This document shows, piece by piece, positions 13,408 through 17,194 of a stretch of DNA of 17,194 nt. Position 1 is the stretch's first letter. Every line of letters starts with the position of its first letter. Under the pieces are notes generated by a model. It worked only from the letters and a program-made list of their open reading frames with translations. It searched no databases and was not told where the DNA came from. Source of the DNA: Desulfurococcales archaeon (lineage in GTDB: Archaea; Thermoproteota; Thermoprotei_A; Sulfolobales; NBVN01); NCBI GenBank assembly GCA_023255965.1, contig JAGDWE010000028.1, positions 1-17,194 on the forward strand, read 5' to 3'. Both the position numbers and the translations under genes were made by a program.

Positions 13408-14124
13408 CTAAGCATTCACCTCATTTAATACGTAGCTAACGTATATCTTACCTACCTCACCCCTTAATGCATCACGCCACTTACTCCCTATAGCTACAAG
13501 TGCGTAGAGACCTACTATGGAGGCGCCGGCTTTTCTAACTAACTTAATGAGGGCCTGACTAGTCCTGCCACTTCTTAGCAAGTCATCAACTATTAATACC
13601 CTATCATCGGGTTCTAAAGCCTGCGACGGGATGTAAAGATTGGTTATTGAAGGCGGATCCATAGACACGTAGCTTACTTCATAGTATTTAAAAACCCCTA
13701 CATCCAACCTCCGCTTAGCTACCACCAACTTAGCCCCTAATACGTCGGATGCGACTACTGCCAACGGTATGCCGTCGACCTCCACCGTCATTACTGCTGT
13801 TGGGTCTAATTTGCTGAATTCACGATAAATTTCTAATGAGAAGATCTTCAATAGATTAACGTCATATATTAGGCTAGCTATGTTAACCATTGAATTGTCA
13901 ACTATGAGTATATTCCTAGAAATTAATTCCTTAATGACCTCCCCGCTAACTAACTTATCTAAGAGCTCTCTTGCTCTCTCCCTAGTAGGCAAGACCTTCA
14001 TATTGATGTATCTCCATAAAGTCGGCGTAGTAAGCCCTGTTAGATCTTCAAGCTCCTTATACTTAAATACCTTCCTTAAGATCCTCAATACTTCAATAAC
14101 CTGAATCCTAGGATCATGTATCAT
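13408..14124 (-). CDS. HTH plus phosphoribosyltransferase-domain protein, probable transcription regulator
   Basis: 238 residues in two parts. Residues about 10-57 form a helix-turn-helix (KVFKYKELEDLTGLTTPTLW, then RYINMKVLPTRERAREL). Residues about 85-238 are a type I PRTase fold with the PRPP-binding signature VLIVDDLLRSGRT at 176-188. This matches the archaeal class of PRTase-like regulators exemplified by haloarchaeal GfcR, in which the PRTase domain probably senses a metabolite rather than catalysing. It could instead be a salvage enzyme with a DNA-binding tail. It is first in the operon, preceded by a strong TATA box and GGGG just before ATG 14124, and may regulate its own operon. Confidence 0.85.
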   Translation of the reverse strand: MIHDPRIQVIEVLRILRKVFKYKELEDLTGLTTPTLWRYINMKVLPTRERARELLDKLVSGEVIKELISRNILIVDNSMVNIASLIYDVNLLKIFSLEIYREFSKLDPTAVMTVEVDGIPLAVVASDVLGAKLVVAKRRLDVGVFKYYEVSYVSMDPPSITNLYIPSQALEPDDRVLIVDDLLRSGRTSQALIKLVRKAGASIVGLYALVAIGSKWRDALRGEVGKIYVSYVLNEVNA

Positions 14125-14163
14125 CCCCTTTAATCACCATCATTCCTTAAGAACTATCTTTAA

Positions 14164-14180
14164 GGATTTTATATATTTAT
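14164..14180 (-). promoter_or_regulatory. TATA box of the regulator-CitG-phosphoesterase operon
   Basis: AAATATATAAAATCC on the minus strand about 50 bases before ATG 14124; predicted transcription start is near 14148, giving a leader of about 25 bases with AAAGGGG close to the start codon. Confidence 0.6.
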
Positions 14181-14306
14181 GTTAAATTGCAAGATTGACT
14201 ATTCGTCTTGAAACCGATTAATTTCTTTCCGTATTGATGTCTAATATCTACTTTTAATGAACTTGGATGGGAATACATGTGCTGCTGATGTAGCTATCAC
14301 ATCCCC

Positions 14307-14318
14307 TTAATTATAATC
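14307..14318 (+). promoter_or_regulatory. TATA box upstream of the GC-rich RNA candidate
   Basis: TTAATTATAATC is centred about 26 bases before 14340, where the GC-rich structured stretch begins. No ORF follows within it, which fits an RNA gene. Confidence 0.45.
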
Positions 14319-14340
14319 TAAGAGCCTCCCCCCGTAGCTA

Positions 14341-14535
14341 GAGGGCTGTTTCATTGTTGATAATGGAGCGTGAGGTCTACAAGCTCCGGTTCATAGAGCC
14401 GCGGGACGATGGGAGCCAGCGCCGTTTGGCTCGACGGGTACCAGAGCCCCCTGGACGAGGCGGAAGTCCCTACGCCTGATCATGGACGGACGTAAAAATG
14501 ATCGAAATGAAGGCGTAGGGACAAACGGCCAGAAC
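14341..14535 (+). ncRNA. Candidate structured RNA, about 195 nt, unassigned family
   Basis: A GC-rich island with no plausible ORF. Hand folding gives GGAGC/GCTCC (14365-14369/14383-14387), directly followed by GGTTC/GAGCC (14388-14392/14396-14400). A closed three-way domain follows: GCCGTTTG/CAAACGGC (14421-14428/14522-14529), GGCTC/GAGCC (14428-14432/14444-14448), and a perfect 12-pair stem (14466-14477/14511-14522) topped by GATCAT/ATGATC; neighbouring stems compete for one base. T runs follow at about 14556 and 14571. The strand is inferred from the TATA box at 14307. The segment GGCGGAAGTCCC loosely resembles the RNase P RNA conserved region I, but no matching 3' strand was found. It shares a motif with the island at 1-125. 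Confidence 0.6.
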
Positions 14536-14585
14536 TCATCAATAAACCTAGAATAGAAGTTTTAATTGGTTCGTTTTCGCTAAGA

Positions 14586-14593
14586 TTTAAAAA
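14586..14593 (+). promoter_or_regulatory. TATA box of aglB
   Basis: TTTAAAAA about 38 bases before TTG 14627; predicted transcription start near 14615, giving a leader of about 12 bases. Confidence 0.55.
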
Positions 14594-14626
14594 CATCAAC
14601 TCACCTAATTCCTAGGTAATGACGGC

Positions 14627-16891
14627 TTGAAGCTAACTGCGAACGAATCTAAAGCTAACATGATTTTAGAAATACTCTGTATTGTAGCGCTGTTAGCGTC
14701 ATTAGCGCTAGGGTCTTACCTTAGGTATTATCCAGTAATCAACGCATTGAAGTACGGATATGGGCCAACGCTCTATGAAATGGACCCCTTCTTAAACTAT
14801 TGGGTAACTAATCAATTATATGAAAATGGTCTTACATACTATACATCATTAACCTCAGATAATAACATCACTAAGGTATTTTGGTACCCCTGGGGGAGGG
14901 ATATACCTGCTACTGAGTTACCAGCATTGCCTTACATATCTTTAATTACGTATTATCTAGCGCATTTGGCGAACCCTGGCATCTCGCTTTACGAATGGCT
15001 TGTTTACCTCCCAATCCTATTCTATATAATCAGCGTTATAGGCATTTACCTCACTATACGTGAGCTAACCGACCCTGTATCAGCTGCTATATCCTCACTA
15101 GTCGCCTCATTAATGTTTATAGATAGGCAGGTAGCTGGATTTACTGTTAAATACGGATTAGGTTTGGCATTTATATTCATCTCCGCGTATTTTCATGTAA
15201 GAGCGATTAAAAATAGCTCAAAGTACTCAGCGATCATATGCGGTATACTGCTAGGTATATCTGCCTTAAGTTGGGCTGGGTTCAACTTATTGTTAGCAGC
15301 ACTATTTATTCAATATACTTTAGTTCCACTAATTAGGGGCGATATGAGGAATTACCTTATCTTATGGATCTACGAAGCCATCCCGCTAACCTTATTTATC
15401 GTTCTGACCCCATCGTATTATAATGGCTTTTACTATCTAATACATAACGCCGGCATAATGATCCCGTTAGGAACCCTAGTACTCCTATGCGGATATTTAA
15501 TACATCGCATATCGTCATCAAGATATGTAAGGACTAGGAAGATACCAGTTGTAGGTAATCCTAGGCTAACGTACTTCATCATGTTAGTAGCGTTTGGCTT
15601 AATAGGTATTACGATGTTATTGACAGGCTTCGTCGGTATAGGTGGTAAGGGGTTAGTAGCGATGGGTCTTGGCCACATGGCTGGCGTTTTGACTGGGACG
15701 ATAGCTCAGTATAGAAGCGCCGAACCTGCCGAATTCATTACGTGGGGTGGTACGCCATTAATTATTTCAGTCATAGGTATACCGTACATGTTTTATAGAG
15801 GGTTCATACGTAAGGACCCGATATCAATATTCATGTTTGCATTAAATGCTATAGCGATATTTGCTACAGCGAACATAGCATATTTCTTCTCGTATAGTAA
15901 TCTAGTTGTTGCCATGACCTCAGGCTATGTAGTAGGATCCATCTTTATGCCTAAGGCGGTTATTTTGGGCATCAAAGGTAAGTTAAGTTGGTTTACTAGG
16001 ATGTTCATGGCGATAATTACGATACTATACGTAGTAGCCGTAATCCTCCAGGGAGTTTATACATGGATGCCTGCATACAGATCGGTAGTTCCAACAATAA
16101 TATCAGCTGGAACTGAATTAGGTATTAACGCACCATCATGGATAAACATGCTTAACTGGGTTAGAAATAACACGGATAAGGACGCCGTAATCGTTGCCTG
16201 GTGGGACTACGGTTACTGGATCTCGGTTCTTGGCGAGAGAGCGTCGGTTGCTGATGGATCGACATTAAATGGCAGTCAGATACACTTACTAGCTAAGGCC
16301 CTGACCAGCGATGAAGCTACAGCGGCTCAGATACTAATCAAGTACTTCATGATCCCCCCCGATAAATTGTATGTTGCCACTTACGAGTTCTTCTTGGTTG
16401 ACGACTATAATAGGAGGATATACCCTGGCCCACTAGTGCTCCCTAGAAGTGATGGCAGACCTATATTCATAGGCACGGATGGAGCCAAAGCTATCTCAGC
16501 AATGTTTAGGATTGCCGGCGTGGACATAGATAAGGAGGTGAGCTCTGGTAGAGGCGATCACATTAAGATATATGGATATACCGACAGCCAACGCGGTATT
16601 ACTTACTCCTACGTACTGCCCAACTGGGAATCAAGTAGGATCACTGAAGCTCTATTATATAAGATGCTACTTAATGGTGCCCGCACTATCTGGGGAACCC
16701 TAGGTTACTCGATATACGATGCATTTACGGAGGATAATACTCCCATTGAGTTAAACGTAAGTAGCATGCAACTATTTAAGCCGGCATACATAAGCGCTTC
16801 GAGGGTTACGTCGAGCATATACCTTGTTACGGTGCTCTATAAATTCAACTATGAGTCCGCAGGAGTTTTAACGGAGTTGGGTAGTTCTTAA
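14627..16891 (+). CDS. aglB: AglB-type oligosaccharyltransferase (STT3 family)
   Basis: Single-subunit oligosaccharyltransferase that moves a lipid-linked glycan to asparagine in N-x-S/T sequons of exported proteins. Its 754 residues comprise a multi-spanning membrane half (about 13-480, starting MILEILCIVALLASLALGSY) and an extracytoplasmic domain carrying the diagnostic WWDYG at 525-529. The first acidic motif EMDPF (51-55) is present. The loop expected to hold TIXE reads TIAQ at 358-361, so the family glutamate is glutamine here. The second acidic loop reads DRQVAGFTVKY (166-176) without the usual acidic residue at its end. The start is TTG 14627, inside an overlapping ATGACGGCTTGA; ATG 14660 is an alternative that begins at the first membrane segment. 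It has its own TATA box. Confidence 0.93.
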   Translation: MKLTANESKANMILEILCIVALLASLALGSYLRYYPVINALKYGYGPTLYEMDPFLNYWVTNQLYENGLTYYTSLTSDNNITKVFWYPWGRDIPATELPALPYISLITYYLAHLANPGISLYEWLVYLPILFYIISVIGIYLTIRELTDPVSAAISSLVASLMFIDRQVAGFTVKYGLGLAFIFISAYFHVRAIKNSSKYSAIICGILLGISALSWAGFNLLLAALFIQYTLVPLIRGDMRNYLILWIYEAIPLTLFIVLTPSYYNGFYYLIHNAGIMIPLGTLVLLCGYLIHRISSSRYVRTRKIPVVGNPRLTYFIMLVAFGLIGITMLLTGFVGIGGKGLVAMGLGHMAGVLTGTIAQYRSAEPAEFITWGGTPLIISVIGIPYMFYRGFIRKDPISIFMFALNAIAIFATANIAYFFSYSNLVVAMTSGYVVGSIFMPKAVILGIKGKLSWFTRMFMAIITILYVVAVILQGVYTWMPAYRSVVPTIISAGTELGINAPSWINMLNWVRNNTDKDAVIVAWWDYGYWISVLGERASVADGSTLNGSQIHLLAKALTSDEATAAQILIKYFMIPPDKLYVATYEFFLVDDYNRRIYPGPLVLPRSDGRPIFIGTDGAKAISAMFRIAGVDIDKEVSSGRGDHIKIYGYTDSQRGITYSYVLPNWESSRITEALLYKMLLNGARTIWGTLGYSIYDAFTEDNTPIELNVSSMQLFKPAYISASRVTSSIYLVTVLYKFNYESAGVLTELGSS

Positions 16892-16895
16892 TCAA

Positions 16896-17034
16896 TTATC
16901 GTTGAAGAGGTCCTTTACCATTTTGAGGCAAATGAGTAATTGCAAATTCCTCTTCCAATTCACTCAATGATGGTGAGGATCGTAGGATATGATAGCTGTC
17001 TATCTACATGGGTTCTGGACTCACAGCGACTCAT
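16896..17034 (-). pseudogene. Possible small broken ORF after aglB
   Basis: On the minus strand, ATG 17034 opens MSRCESRTHVDRQL for 24 codons. Another frame covering 17003-16896 has a protein-like reading (SELEEEFAITHLPQNGKG) ending at TAA 16896. A frameshift near 17000 would join them into a protein of about 55 residues. It is too short to support strongly, and no family is recognised. Confidence 0.2.
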
Positions 17035-17039
17035 ATTAG

Positions 17040-17170
17040 CTGGCGTCGCCGCTCACCTCATCACTCCCCACCCTGCTCCTAGACTCGCCCTTCGGGGGTC
17101 TGCCTCCCTCAGGCGGGTCAGCGGCCTCACTGGCTCTTCCCTCGCAACTGCTCATCGAGTTCATCGTGGG
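17040..17170 (+). ncRNA. Candidate structured RNA with UUCG tetraloop and three-way junction
   Basis: A GC-rich island with a compact fold. Outer stem GCCGCT/AGCGGC is 17048-17053/17120-17125. Inside it, ACCC/GGGT (17070-17073/17115-17118) encloses two hairpins: AGAC-CCC/GGG-GTCT (17081-17101) capped by C(TTCG)G, and GCCT/AGGC (17102-17105/17111-17114). These two hairpins and the ACCC/GGGT stem abut with no unpaired bases on one side, as in stacked junctions of stable RNAs. The cUUCGg loop favours the plus strand. The family is not recognised. The 3' limit is uncertain and may run past the window end. Confidence 0.5.
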
Positions 17171-17194
17171 GGTTCAACCAAATTATCAGAAAGA

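Larger units (their letters stand above)
14125..14340. other. Spacer with divergent promoters
   Basis: The AT-rich spacer holds the promoter of the PRTase-type regulator on the minus strand and a probable promoter for the RNA candidate on the plus strand. A 17-codon ORF on the plus strand (ATG 14255 region, ending TAA 14308 region) is too short to support as a gene. No other feature was seen. Confidence 0.4.

Noticed and set aside
14269..14306. C/D box small RNA (CTGATGT-like sequence)
   Set aside because: No proper C box (RTGATGA) and D box (CTGA) pair at usual spacing.
14255..14310. 17-codon ORF on the plus strand in the spacer before the RNA candidate
   Set aside because: Too short and it overlaps the presumed promoter of the RNA.
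14453..14472. RNase P RNA, based on GGCGGAAGTCCC resembling conserved region I
   Set aside because: The matching 3' strand of P4 (GGCUUA-like) was not found nearby, and these bases pair better in the local 12-pair hairpin.
17160..17180. tRNA T-arm start (GGGGGTTCAACC) possibly interrupted by an intron
   Set aside because: No D or anticodon arm precedes it, and the complement of the T stem does not occur before the window ends.
1..17194. CRISPR array, insertion sequence or integrated element
   Set aside because: No regularly spaced direct repeats, transposase, integrase or terminal repeats were seen; the gene content is core archaeal.

Overview
The window looks like chromosome from a hyperthermophilic crenarchaeon (Thermoproteota), most likely of the Thermoproteales. 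The evidence is a proteasome/exosome superoperon with the crenarchaeal gene set, the archaeal coenzyme A route (pantoate kinase plus phosphopantothenate synthetase), an AglB-type oligosaccharyltransferase, TATA boxes about 25 bases upstream of starts, GTG/TTG starts, and a CCA-encoding initiator tRNA with several bulge-helix-bulge introns, one inside the T loop. Caldivirga or Vulcanisaeta-like is my guess at genus level; this is inference. Genes are AT-rich, so GC-rich islands stand out as structured-RNA candidates.

Layout. 1-125: GC-rich structured island, cut by the window edge. 309-4036 (minus): psmA, SBDS, rrp4, rrp41, rrp42, almost without spacers and several translationally coupled; this links protein degradation, ribosome maturation and RNA degradation. 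4199-4375 (plus): initiator tRNA-Met with three introns. 4408-5256 (plus): endonuclease IV-like TIM barrel. 5257-6468: a winged-helix-like gene flanked by short overlapping, apparently broken coding remnants. 6469-6963 (minus): RimI/Ard1 acetyltransferase, divergent from 7057-9942 (plus): coaBC, pantoate kinase and phosphopantothenate synthetase, which together convert pantoate to 4'-phosphopantetheine. 9906-10965 (minus): two unrecognised genes. 11145-11858 (plus): a PA14-domain protein without a visible signal peptide. 11853-14124 (minus): PRTase-type regulator, CitG/MdcB-family protein and calcineurin-like phosphoesterase in one operon. 14341-14535: a second GC-rich RNA candidate. 14627-16891 (plus): aglB. 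17040-17170: a third GC-rich RNA candidate.

The most unusual material is (1) the three-intron initiator tRNA with a leader/trailer helix, (2) a two-block motif shared by the GC-rich islands at 19-46 and 14408-14434 on opposite strands, (3) an elaborate three-way-junction fold at 17048-17125, (4) small overlapping or broken ORFs around 5287-6454, and (5) a CitG-like gene, whose bacterial relatives use dephospho-CoA, in an operon a few kilobases from a CoA biosynthesis operon. No mobile element, CRISPR array or tandem repeat was seen.
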